NCBI GenBank assembly: GCA_012719455.1
Contig: JAAYAJ010000007.1
Location: 20,502-84,501 of the forward strand
From: Acidobacteriota bacterium
Lineage (GTDB): Bacteria > Acidobacteriota > UBA6911
Direction: 5' to 3'
Length of the DNA: 64,000 bases
The notes beneath the pieces are model-generated. The model worked only from the letters and a program-made list of their open reading frames with translations, was not told the origin of the DNA and searched no databases. Shown here one piece after another: positions 28,881-38,464 of this stretch. Both the position numbers and the translations under genes were made by a program. The first letter of the stretch is position 1; each line of letters starts with the position of its first letter.

Positions 28881-30737
28881 TTAAAACGGATAAATAATCG
28901 GCAACGCCAAAATCATCACTACCAGGAAAAACAACTGCAAAGGCAGGCCTACTTTCACGTAATCCATAAAGTTGTATTTCCCCGCTGACATTACCATAGC
29001 GTTTGGCGGAGTGGCAAACGGACTGGCAAAACACATGCTGGCAGCAACCGCCACCCCGATAAGGAAAGGATACGGACTCACATTCATCGACAAAGCGGCC
29101 TGCAACGCAATGGGCGCAAATAAAATAGCGGTGGCGGTATTGCTGATGAACATGGTAAGCGTAGAGGCGGCCATCATGATTCCGGCAAGAACGGCGCCGG
29201 GTCCGTACGAACCCACTAGGTCAACAATACCGTTGGTGACAAACGCCGAAGTGCCGGTTTTCTCCATGGCGGTTGCCAACGGCATCATTCCGGCGAAAAG
29301 AACAACGCTCTCCCAATTAATGGTGCGATAGGCGTCCCGAACAGTTCTGAAACAACCGCCCAAAACCATTAAAACAGCCGCTGACAGAACGGCGATTACC
29401 GGGGGGAGCCAGTTGAACACCATCGCCAGCACCATCAATGTCAAAACAACGGCGGCATAAGGCGCTTTGTGATCGAGGGTGATTTTGGAGGCTTCGGTTT
29501 GAGGCTGCCCGATAACAACAACTTCATTTTCAAGACGACTGAGACGGTCGATATCTTCCCACGTTCCCTGCACCAACAACATATCGCCCGCCTGCATTTT
29601 CACATCTTTTACATCTTGGATGATGTAGTGGTCTTTACGTTGAATACTTAAAATGTTTACATTGTAATTACTGCGAAATTGTGAGTCTTTTACAATACGG
29701 TTGTGAAAGCGGCTGTTTTGCAGAATAACCACTTCCGCCATTCCAATCTCATCGAATTTGAATTTCCCCTTGAACTTGGGACGTTCAATGTCTTCGTCGA
29801 CCTCGTTGTCGACAAAGGCAAGCTTGTTTTCTTCAACGAAACGAAGCACGTTTTCATATTCGCCGACGACATACAAGACATCGCTCTCGGCCAGCATAGT
29901 GCCCGCTTCCGGAAGCACGGTACGAAACGAGCGGCTCAAGGGAGAAAGGGAACGAACATGAATCTCGCTGATGATCAAAGAATAGCGTTTAGTAATATCA
30001 ATGTTGGAAAGGTTTTCGCCAATAATGGGCGACTCTTTTTGAACTATAATTCTATATAAATTGTCAATGAGGCGGTAGTCGGACGCCAATTGTTCGGGCG
30101 ATTTAACGGTTGTTTTTCCATCGACCTGGTCCCGCTTGTCTTTCTTGTCAAGTATCTTTGTCAGGGGCCAAAGCAACAAGACTCCGAAAACCAACAAAAT
30201 CAACCCGACGGGCAAGGTGGTAAAAAATTGCAGGCCTTCGAATCCCGCTCCAAGCAACGTATCGTGCATAATGAGCGTTGGCGGAGTGCCGATCAGCGTC
30301 ATCATGCCTCCGATACTACTGGCGTAAGCCATCGGCATCAGCAGTCTGCTCGCGCTGGTATTGGATTTTACAGCCATGCTCGCCACAATCGGCATAAGCA
30401 ACGCCACCGTTCCGGTGTTGCTCAAAAACGTACCGATAAAAGCGGTTACAAGCATAACCAGCAGGAACAGTTTATAACTGCTGTTTCCCGCAAGCTTTAA
30501 CAGTCGATTGCTTACAGTGCCGGCAAGTCCGGTTTGCGATATCGCTCCACCCACGACAAAGAGAGCGGCGATCATAATTACGACGGCGTTGGAAAAACCT
30601 GCCAATGCCTCGGAGGGTGTCAGCACACCTGTCAGCACCAACGCCAACAGCGAACAAAGCGCCACAATATCCGAGCGGATTTTACCCCAAACAAGCAGTG
30701 CGGCGGTTGCGAGCAGAACAATTAATGTTGCAGTCAT
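28881..30737 (-). CDS. SLC13/DASS-family permease with two central RCK_C-like domains
   Basis: SNTGTVALLMPIV, GGMMTLIGTPPTLIMHD, TMFISNTATAILFAPIA; central soluble region with IGENLSNIDITKRYSL...LAESDVLYVVGEYENV. Confidence 0.85.
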   Translation of the reverse strand: MTATLIVLLATAALLVWGKIRSDIVALCSLLALVLTGVLTPSEALAGFSNAVVIMIAALFVVGGAISQTGLAGTVSNRLLKLAGNSSYKLFLLVMLVTAFIGTFLSNTGTVALLMPIVASMAVKSNTSASRLLMPMAYASSIGGMMTLIGTPPTLIMHDTLLGAGFEGLQFFTTLPVGLILLVFGVLLLWPLTKILDKKDKRDQVDGKTTVKSPEQLASDYRLIDNLYRIIVQKESPIIGENLSNIDITKRYSLIISEIHVRSLSPLSRSFRTVLPEAGTMLAESDVLYVVGEYENVLRFVEENKLAFVDNEVDEDIERPKFKGKFKFDEIGMAEVVILQNSRFHNRIVKDSQFRSNYNVNILSIQRKDHYIIQDVKDVKMQAGDMLLVQGTWEDIDRLSRLENEVVVIGQPQTEASKITLDHKAPYAAVVLTLMVLAMVFNWLPPVIAVLSAAVLMVLGGCFRTVRDAYRTINWESVVLFAGMMPLATAMEKTGTSAFVTNGIVDLVGSYGPGAVLAGIMMAASTLTMFISNTATAILFAPIALQAALSMNVSPYPFLIGVAVAASMCFASPFATPPNAMVMSAGKYNFMDYVKVGLPLQLFFLVVMILALPIIYPF

Positions 30738-30758
30738 AAAAAGAGGAAGATGAACAAA

Positions 30759-32312
30759 TTACGCGACAATAGCTTTTTGTGCGTTTTTGACCTTGTTCAA
30801 AACAAATAAATCTTTTCGCCTGTCTTTCAGGTTTCTTACACTGCCGAATTGATGTAGTTCTCTTAACAGGTCAATATCCACGTCGGCTATAAGTATCATT
30901 TCCGTGTTGGGCGTAGCTTCCGCTTTTATGCCACTGGTAGGGAAAGCAAAATCACAGGGAGTGAAAACCACCGACTGGGCAAATTGTATGTCCATATTGT
31001 GGACATTTGGCAAATTGCCGACGCTGCCGGCAATGGCGACGTAGCATTCGTTTTCCACCGCTCTTGCTTGTGCACAATTCCTGACTCTTGAATACCCGTT
31101 CTGGGTATCCGTCAGGAAGGGGACGAATAAGATATCCATCCCTTCATCGGCAAGCAATCTGCTCAGCTCGGGAAATTCAGAGTCATAACAAATAAGAACT
31201 CCCACCTTGCCGCAATCGGTGTCAAAAACCTTTAATTCATTGCCGCCCTGCAAACCCCAAACCTTTGCCTCGTCGGGGGTAACATGCAGCTTTTCATATC
31301 TTTCTACGGTACCGTCCCTTTTACACAGATAACCCACATTATAGAGTTTGCCCTCTCTTACTTCGGGCATACTGCCCGTAATAATATTGATATTGTAAGA
31401 TATGGAAAAATTCGAGAACTCCTGAACGATATCGGCGGTATATTTTGCCAACTCCCTTATGGCTTCCGCTTCACTTAAATGATTGTCCTTTGCCATTAAT
31501 GGCGCATTGAAAAACTCCGGGAAAAGTGCGAAATCCGAACGATAGCCCGACACGGCGTCAATGAAATACTCGGCTTGCTGTAACAGGGAATCAAGGTCCT
31601 TGTAAGGTCTCATCTGCCATTGTATTAAACCCAACCTTACAATTCTTTTCTTGGTCTCCGCCTTTTTGACTGGCTTTTCATAATAAATATTGCGCCATTC
31701 CAGGAGAACGGCAAACTCGTTGGAAGCCTCGTCGCCTTCCAGGTATCCTTTCAGTATCCGCGTGGGATGAAAATCGTTGGATACCTGAAAATTGAGAACG
31801 GGATCCTCTATTTCTTTCCGCCTTACCTTCGCTATGTATTCCCTGGGGCTTAACTTGTCGGAATATGATTTGTAATTGGGAATCCTGCCGCCGAAAGCGA
31901 TTCCTCTTAAATTCAGTTTCTCGCAAAGATCTTTCCTGTAATCGTATAACCTTCTTCCCAGCCTGAGCCCCCTGTATTCAGGCGCGACAAAAACATCTAT
32001 GCCGTATAAGACATCCCCATTTGGATTGTGGGTTGCAAAAGTATGATTGGCCGTAACTTCCCTGTAGGTATGGTTGCCGTCAAACTTGTCGTAATCAACG
32101 ATAATGGCAAAGGCGCAAGCCGCTATATGGCCGTTGATTTTTATAACGACCTGGCCTTCTGGAAATTTATCATGCAATGTGCGTAGTTGATGTTCCCTCC
32201 AATACATTTGCGGCATGGAAGGGTAGGCGGATTGCATTACTTCCTTTATTTCCAAATAATCTTCCAGTTGGAGAAACTGTAATTCTATTTTATCCGTTTC
32301 AATGAATTTCAT
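30759..32312 (-). CDS. GNAT N-acetyltransferase fused to carbon-nitrogen hydrolase
   Basis: From MKFIETDKIELQFLQ; GNAT part (VAPEYRGLRLGRRLYDYRKDLCEKLNLRGI); nitrilase part (FALFPEFF, YEKLHVTPDEA, GVLICYDSEFPE: E-K-C triad). Confidence 0.87.
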   Translation of the reverse strand: MKFIETDKIELQFLQLEDYLEIKEVMQSAYPSMPQMYWREHQLRTLHDKFPEGQVVIKINGHIAACAFAIIVDYDKFDGNHTYREVTANHTFATHNPNGDVLYGIDVFVAPEYRGLRLGRRLYDYRKDLCEKLNLRGIAFGGRIPNYKSYSDKLSPREYIAKVRRKEIEDPVLNFQVSNDFHPTRILKGYLEGDEASNEFAVLLEWRNIYYEKPVKKAETKKRIVRLGLIQWQMRPYKDLDSLLQQAEYFIDAVSGYRSDFALFPEFFNAPLMAKDNHLSEAEAIRELAKYTADIVQEFSNFSISYNINIITGSMPEVREGKLYNVGYLCKRDGTVERYEKLHVTPDEAKVWGLQGGNELKVFDTDCGKVGVLICYDSEFPELSRLLADEGMDILFVPFLTDTQNGYSRVRNCAQARAVENECYVAIAGSVGNLPNVHNMDIQFAQSVVFTPCDFAFPTSGIKAEATPNTEMILIADVDIDLLRELHQFGSVRNLKDRRKDLFVLNKVKNAQKAIVA

Positions 32313-32561
32313 GGTTAATTTCAAATTAATAGGTTGTGAGAAAATTCTTTCTTTGTTTTCGCAATAAAAAGTTTTCGGGCGGAACATAAATATAACAAAC
32401 TTAACGAGATCTTCCAAAGATATTTTTGATTGATGTTTATCACGATGCACACGGGATGATAAAGCAGCCTGACAGGCTGCTCGAGGAGGCGGGCCCTCTT
32501 TCCGGGGCGGCAACCACCTGCTCCTTGCAATCGGCATCGGCCAGGCGGTACCCTTCCTTTC

Positions 32562-33797
32562 TTGCGGAGGCGGGAAGGAATGGACGGGCGGAGCGGGCAG
32601 GGGGGCAGGGATGCAGGCAGGACGCCGCTGCTCGGCAGGAATTTCGTGCTCGCCTCGCTCGCCTATTTCTTCGTCTTCATGGCCGGCGCCGTATTCTACC
32701 TCTTTCCGCTCCACCTCGAGCACTTCGGGGCGTCCAAGGCGCGCGTGGGCCTCATCATGGGGATCCACAGCGTCACCGCCATCATGGTGCGCCCCCTGTT
32801 CGGCCGGCTGCTGGACGAAAAGGGGGGGCGGGCGGTGGCGCTCGGGGGCGTGCTGCTGATGATGCTGTCGATCCCCGGCTTCTACCTGATTGCAAGCGCG
32901 GGATGGCCGGTGCTCCTGCTGCGGGCGCTGAACGGGATTGGCTGGGGGGTGGCGACCACCGCCATCATGGGCATCAGCTCCGAATGCTCCCCCCCGGAGC
33001 GGATGGCGCATTCACTCGGCATCCTCGGCTCGGCCGGGATCGTGGCGGGGGCGGCCGGGCCGGCCCTGGCGGAGGACCTGGTGCGGCGTTTCGACTTCGA
33101 TGCCGTGTTCACCGCGAGCCTTGTCATGCTCGCCGCCACCGCGCTGTGCGTGCACGCTGTGCGTGCCCCTCGGCCCGAGAGCGCGCCGACAAGGGCGCAG
33201 CGGTTCCGGCTGCCGATCGGTCCCTCGCTGGCGGTGCTCCTTGTCATCGCCGCCATGCCGGTGGCCCACGGGGCGGTCCGGGGCTCGGTCGTCAACTTCA
33301 TTGCGCTGTACGCGTCAAGCGCGGGACTGGGCCGGATCGGCCCCTTCTTCATCGCCTTCTCGCTGGCGGCCATCATCACCCGGCTGGGGATCGGGGACAT
33401 TTCGGACCGCTACGGGCGCAAGCGGGTGATCCTCCCCTCGGCGCTCCTGATCGGTCTCAACATGTTCTGGATCGCCTCGGTCCACTCCTACGGCGCTTTC
33501 ATCGTCAGCGGCTTCGTCGCGGGTTTCGGGCAGGGGTTGATCTTCCCCGCGCTCAGCACTTACGTGATCGACTTCATGGGGAGGGAAAACAAGGGCTTCG
33601 CCCTCGGCCTGTACCTTTCGCTGTTCGATGTCGGCATGGGGCTCGGCTCTCCGCTCTTCGGATGGGTGTCGGACTTCGCCGGTTACCGGCCGATGTACAT
33701 GGCGGCGGGGAGTCTGATCCTGGTCCTGACGGTCGTTTTTCACCTGAAGGCCCCCAGGATACAGCTTCCCGCGCAACAACCGGGGAAGGGAACATGA
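32562..33797 (+). CDS. MFS transporter
   Basis: 411 aa, about 12 TM segments; GRLLDEKGGRAVALGG loop, DISDRYGRKRVI. Confidence 0.85.
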   Translation: MRRREGMDGRSGQGGRDAGRTPLLGRNFVLASLAYFFVFMAGAVFYLFPLHLEHFGASKARVGLIMGIHSVTAIMVRPLFGRLLDEKGGRAVALGGVLLMMLSIPGFYLIASAGWPVLLLRALNGIGWGVATTAIMGISSECSPPERMAHSLGILGSAGIVAGAAGPALAEDLVRRFDFDAVFTASLVMLAATALCVHAVRAPRPESAPTRAQRFRLPIGPSLAVLLVIAAMPVAHGAVRGSVVNFIALYASSAGLGRIGPFFIAFSLAAIITRLGIGDISDRYGRKRVILPSALLIGLNMFWIASVHSYGAFIVSGFVAGFGQGLIFPALSTYVIDFMGRENKGFALGLYLSLFDVGMGLGSPLFGWVSDFAGYRPMYMAAGSLILVLTVVFHLKAPRIQLPAQQPGKGT

Positions 33798-33903
33798 TTC
33801 TCCGTTTCCATCAAAAAGCGGTTTAGGTACACTGGCGGTGCCGTCTCCGCACCCCTGACCAAACGGGGGTTGGGCACGGCACCAACCAACGGATGGAGGT
33901 TTC

Positions 33904-34941
33904 ATGGCTGATGAGCCGAAGAAGGGGGGCGTGATCTACAAGGGCATCGTCCTGCTCGCCTCCCTGGTGATCGTCATCGCCGGCCTGAAAGCCGCGCGCA
34001 TGATCGTAGTGCCGGTGATGCTCAGTCTCTTCGTCGCCATCACGCTCTCTCCCCTGGTGTCCTGGCTGACCCGCCGCCGGATCCCCAGGCCCTTGGCCAT
34101 CCTGCTGGTGCTGGGCGTCATCCTGGTCCTGGGCGCCGGCACGGGGATCGTGGCCGCCGGGGCCTTCGAAACCATGACCCGGAGGCTCCCGTTTTACGCA
34201 GAGCGCCTGACGATCGAGATGGCGGCCCTGATTCACTGGGCACAGGGGCTGGGGATCGATATGCCCGAAAAGGGGATCCTCGGCCTGATCAATCCGGGGG
34301 CGGCGCTTTCGATCGCTGCTGACCTCCTCAGGGAATTCGGGGCCGCCCTGGCCAGCACGTTCCTGATCCTGCTCTTCGCAATGCTGATGCTGCTGGAGGC
34401 TTCCGAACTCCCCGGCAGGATCCACCGGGCCTACGCGATGGAAGAGAACCGTTTCGCGTGGTTCGAAGCTTTTACGGCCAACCTCTACCGCTACCTGGTC
34501 ATCAAGACCATCTTCAGCCTCGCCACGGGGATCGGCGCCGGCGCCTGGCTCTGGTTTCTCGGTGTCGATTTTCCGGTTCTTTGGGGGCTGCTGACTTTTC
34601 TGCTCAATTACGCCCCCACTATCGGAACGATCATGGCGGCGATCCCGGTCGTGCTGTTGGCTTTGATCCAGCTCGGGTGGGGGAGCGCGCTGCTGGTCGT
34701 GCTCGGCTACCTGGCCCTCAAGCTCCTGCTGGGGACCATACTGGAACCCCGCTTCCTGGGACAGGAGCTGGGCATGCCCATGCTTCTGGTCTTTTTGTCG
34801 ATGCTCTTCTGGGGCTGGGTCCTGGGCTATATGGGTATTTTCCTGGCGATCCCGCTTACCATGACCGTCATCATCGCGCTCAAGAGCCATCCGGACACGG
34901 AGCGCATCGCCGTATTCCTGGGTCCGCGGGAGCGGGCGTGA
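33904..34941 (+). CDS. AI-2E family transporter (PerM-like)
   Basis: 345 aa; IVVPVMLSLFVAITLSPLVSWLTRRRIPRPLAIL; GVDFPVLWGLLTFLLNYAPTIGTIMAAIP. Confidence 0.9.
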   Translation: MADEPKKGGVIYKGIVLLASLVIVIAGLKAARMIVVPVMLSLFVAITLSPLVSWLTRRRIPRPLAILLVLGVILVLGAGTGIVAAGAFETMTRRLPFYAERLTIEMAALIHWAQGLGIDMPEKGILGLINPGAALSIAADLLREFGAALASTFLILLFAMLMLLEASELPGRIHRAYAMEENRFAWFEAFTANLYRYLVIKTIFSLATGIGAGAWLWFLGVDFPVLWGLLTFLLNYAPTIGTIMAAIPVVLLALIQLGWGSALLVVLGYLALKLLLGTILEPRFLGQELGMPMLLVFLSMLFWGWVLGYMGIFLAIPLTMTVIIALKSHPDTERIAVFLGPRERA

Positions 34942-34950
34942 CGCTCCGAG

Positions 34951-35781
34951 CTAATCCGCGGCGCCCAGGCCCCAGCCGCCGTCCACGACGATTTCCTGCC
35001 CGGTGATGTAGTCCGAGGCGCGCGAGACCAGAAACAGCGCCAGCCCGTACAGGTCGCTCGGGAATCCCACCCGGTGCATGGGAATCATGCGCGCGACCGC
35101 CTCCTGTTCCACGGGATCCTGGGAATGCCCCCCGCCGATGTTGGTCACGATGTAGCCCGGCGCGACGGCGTTGACGGTGATGTTGAAGGCCGCCAGTTCC
35201 AGGGCGACCGTGCGCATGAACTGTGCGGCTCCCGCCTTGGCCGCCATGTAGGCCGCCCCGATGGCGGGTTCAACGCGGGTGCTCGCCAGCGAGGTGGTAA
35301 TGACGATGCGGCCCGACTTCCGGGGCTTCATGTGGCGGGCCGCGGCGCGCACGGTGGCGAAGATGCCGTTGAGGTTGATTTCGACCACCCGGTTCCAGCG
35401 TTCGTCTGTGTAGTTTTCGAGCGCCCCTTCGACGAGGCGGGGTCGTTCGGACCCGGCCCAGGCGCCGACGAAGCCCGGACCGGGGTCGATCCCGGCGTTG
35501 GCGAACACGGCGTCGAGCCGGCCGTAGCGCTCCGTCGCCTCGGCCACCGCGGCGTCCAGGGCGCCGTGATTGGTGACATCCACTAGGCGGCCCTGAACAT
35601 CGAATCCCTCGCGGCCGAGGCGGGCGGTTTCGGCCTCCAGCCGGTCGCCGTCCACGTCAAGGAGCGTCACGCGCGCGCCGGCGGCGGCCAGGGCCTCGGC
35701 ATAGCCGAGCCCGATGCCGCTGGCTCCCCCGGTGATGACGGCGCCGTAACCTTTGACGTCGAACAGATCGGAAATCTTCAT
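34951..35781 (-). CDS. SDR family oxidoreductase
   Basis: MKISDLFDVKGYGAVITGGASGIG; VFANAGID; YMAAKAGAAQFMRT; 277 codons. Confidence 0.9.
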   Translation of the reverse strand: MKISDLFDVKGYGAVITGGASGIGLGYAEALAAAGARVTLLDVDGDRLEAETARLGREGFDVQGRLVDVTNHGALDAAVAEATERYGRLDAVFANAGIDPGPGFVGAWAGSERPRLVEGALENYTDERWNRVVEINLNGIFATVRAAARHMKPRKSGRIVITTSLASTRVEPAIGAAYMAAKAGAAQFMRTVALELAAFNITVNAVAPGYIVTNIGGGHSQDPVEQEAVARMIPMHRVGFPSDLYGLALFLVSRASDYITGQEIVVDGGWGLGAAD

Positions 35782-35806
35782 GTTCGCTCCTCGCGCCGGT
35801 GAGCCA

Positions 35807-35834
35807 ATAAAAAAGGGAGGCCCGCCGGCCTCCC
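35807..35834 (-). terminator. Rho-independent terminator downstream of tRNA-Asp
   Basis: Perfect stem GGGAGGCC-CGCC-GGCCTCCC (35815-35834) followed on the minus strand by TTTTTTATT. Confidence 0.8.
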
Positions 35835-35863
35835 TGCCACGTTTTCTTTCCCTGCCCTCGAAA

Positions 35864-35940
<77 letters not shown>

Positions 35941-36247
35941 ACCTGATCAAAGGCGCCGAATAATAACGCATTCCCGGGGACCAATGCAAGCGGGTTTCGC
36001 GAAAAACGCGCGGAAGCATCGTTGGTGAGCGCCCGCGCATGCATGGAGCCGAGGAAATCTCCGCGCCGGGGTGGGGTCGGAACCTGGAGGGAATATGATT
36101 TAAATGCTTGATGGATAAGTCGTTTGTTGTTAAAATGCCTTTGGATTGAACTTTACCGGCTTCAACACCAGGCGGACCGTATGTGGTTGCGGCGCCTGAT
36201 CGAGTATCGACTATTGAATGGAATTGCACAGTGGAGAGGCTAAAAAT

Positions 36248-38380
36248 ATGAACAAAAGGTGCATGCGCGTAGCAGCGGCAAGCATAGTATTGTTACTATT
36301 CTCACTTTCCGGTTTCGCGCAGGATACAGCAACGAGCAGGATGAAGGCCGCCAGCCTTGACGGCACCACGGGTCTTTTCAAGACCTGGGACGCCGAAAAC
36401 CTGCGGAAGGGCGAAGCCAATTTCACCTTCGGCTACGATCAGCTCAACCGTGACCCGGGACAACTCACGGTCGGTCGGGCGGTGGTCGGGGCGGCTGTGG
36501 GTGTAATGGACCGGTTTGAATTTTTCGGGTCCTGGGAAGCCTACCGGCGTATCGAGGCCGACAATATCCGATACAACCGCCCGGTCGGCTTGCAACTGTT
36601 CCCCTCCCAGAACCCGGCCAACCAAGCCTACGCCAGCCAGGTGGCCCCCTTCATTAATGTGGACGAGGCGAGCGGGCGCGGCGACGTGCACCTGGGCTTC
36701 AAACTGGGCCTGTTATCGGAGCGCCGGGGGAACCCGGTAAGCATCGCGTTTACGGGCTTCGGGACGATCCCCGGCCACCGCGAAGCCGGTGGGTTGCTCG
36801 ATGGCCTGTCCTCGGGCGCCTACCAGGGCGGGTTCGCCATGCTGCTGTCCAAGACAGCGTCGGGCCTGGTTCGCTTCCACGCCAACGTCGGCACCAACAT
36901 GTACGATGACGCCAAGGTGTCCAATGCCGACTACCAGCACGAGTTCCTCTACCGTTTCGGCGCGGAATTCCCGTTGACCCGGCCGTACCGCGTGATCGCG
37001 GAACTGGACGGGCGGAACTACTACGGGAGGGAAACGACCCCCGGCTGGAACCCGAACCAGAATCCGGTCGACCTCATCGTTGGAATGCGTTTCTATCCCA
37101 GGGACTGGATCGCGCTCGGCGCTGGATACCAGGCTTCCATCAACCACGTGACCCGCAACGCTGCGCTGGGCGTGGAGCCCGCGAGTTCGCACGGCTTCGT
37201 CGTTCAGGGCGCCGTGGGCCTGCGTAAGAACGATCCCCCCACAGTCAACTGTGCGGTGGCGAAAAACACCATCCTCCAGGATGAGACCACCACGATCCGG
37301 GCCAACGCGAGCGATCCCGACGGCGACCAGCTGACCTACTCCTGGACGACCACGGGCGGCAAGGTGACCGGAAGCGGGGAGACGGCGACGTTTGACGCCA
37401 CCGGGCTGGCCCCGGGCAAGTACACGGTGACGGCCACCGTGCGCGACAAGAAGCACGAGGCTTCCTGCTCGAGCGAGATCACCGTGCTCAAGAAAAACGT
37501 CGGACCCCAGGTTACCATGGAGCCCACGTCCTTCAGCATCCTCCCGGGCGAGAGCGCCAACCTGCGCTGCATGGCGACCGACGCGAACAATGACGCGTTG
37601 ACCTACAGCTGGACCGTCAACGGGCAGAAACTGGCCGCGGAAGGGCCGCAGATCACCTTCGGTTCCGAAGGGAGACAGCCGGGATCCTACGACGTCGTCT
37701 GCACCGTCAGCGACGGACAGGAGACTGCTTCCGCCTCCGCCAAGGGGACCATCCGGGAAAAGCCGAATCAACCCCCGGTGATCGAATGCCAGACCACGAC
37801 GGTCGATGTGGCCTCCGGGCAGTCGGTTCAGCTCTCCTCCAAGGCGAGCGATCCCGATGGCGACCGGCTGACCTACAGCTGGTCCGGTCCCGGGAACGCC
37901 GTCAGCGGTAAGGACAACACCGCCACATTCAACGCCGCCGGCGTCAGGGCGGGAAGCTACATCGTTTCCGTCGGAGTCGACGACGGGCGCGGTGGGAAGG
38001 CCTCCTGCAGCATGACGGTCAACGTCTCGGAACGGATCAGCGTGACCCGGGACAACTGCGGATTCTTCAGCCCGCGCGGCACCCGCGTGGACAACTGCGC
38101 CAAGGCCATCCTCGACGACCTGGCCGTGCGCATGAAGAACGATCCGAAGCTGCGCGCGAACATCATCGGGTATACCGATGGTTCCAGCTACGAGAAGCGG
38201 AAGAAGGGACTCGGCGAGGCGCGGGCGCGCGCAATGGCCGACTACCTTGGTACGCAGGGGGTCGAAGCCTCCCGGTTGACCCTCACCGACGGTGAGGACA
38301 ACAACCCGGTGGGCGACAACGCCACGGAGGCCGGCCGCAAGCTGAACCGCCGTGTGGAGATCGAACTCTCCGTACGTTAA
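36248..38380 (+). CDS. Outer-membrane OmpA-family protein with three PKD/Ig-like repeats
   Basis: Signal peptide; barrel-like N-terminal region; three (A)(S/T)D(P/A)(D/N)xDxLTYSW repeats; C-terminal OmpA peptidoglycan-binding region (IIGYTDGSSYEKRKKGLGEARARAMADYL...NRRVEIELSVR). Confidence 0.85.
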   Translation: MNKRCMRVAAASIVLLLFSLSGFAQDTATSRMKAASLDGTTGLFKTWDAENLRKGEANFTFGYDQLNRDPGQLTVGRAVVGAAVGVMDRFEFFGSWEAYRRIEADNIRYNRPVGLQLFPSQNPANQAYASQVAPFINVDEASGRGDVHLGFKLGLLSERRGNPVSIAFTGFGTIPGHREAGGLLDGLSSGAYQGGFAMLLSKTASGLVRFHANVGTNMYDDAKVSNADYQHEFLYRFGAEFPLTRPYRVIAELDGRNYYGRETTPGWNPNQNPVDLIVGMRFYPRDWIALGAGYQASINHVTRNAALGVEPASSHGFVVQGAVGLRKNDPPTVNCAVAKNTILQDETTTIRANASDPDGDQLTYSWTTTGGKVTGSGETATFDATGLAPGKYTVTATVRDKKHEASCSSEITVLKKNVGPQVTMEPTSFSILPGESANLRCMATDANNDALTYSWTVNGQKLAAEGPQITFGSEGRQPGSYDVVCTVSDGQETASASAKGTIREKPNQPPVIECQTTTVDVASGQSVQLSSKASDPDGDRLTYSWSGPGNAVSGKDNTATFNAAGVRAGSYIVSVGVDDGRGGKASCSMTVNVSERISVTRDNCGFFSPRGTRVDNCAKAILDDLAVRMKNDPKLRANIIGYTDGSSYEKRKKGLGEARARAMADYLGTQGVEASRLTLTDGEDNNPVGDNATEAGRKLNRRVEIELSVR

Positions 38381-38399
38381 TCCCATAAGTCCACTGCAA

Positions 38400-38433
38400 A
38401 ACCGGGGGGCGGCACCAACGCCGCCCCCCGGTT
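38400..38433. terminator. Strong inverted repeat, probable terminator
   Basis: AACCGGGGGGCGGC-ACCAAC-GCCGCCCCCCGGTT, perfect 14-bp stem just after the OmpA stop; weak T-run on the plus strand, short A/T tract on the other side. Confidence 0.6.
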
Positions 38434-38464
38434 CCAATCCCACACTTCTGTTATACTCCTGTTC

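Noticed and set aside
32313-33011. N-terminal extension of the GNAT-nitrilase ORF in the track
   Set aside because: The region overlaps the start of the well-supported MFS gene on the other strand and translates to low-complexity sequence; the GNAT start at 32312 is more likely.
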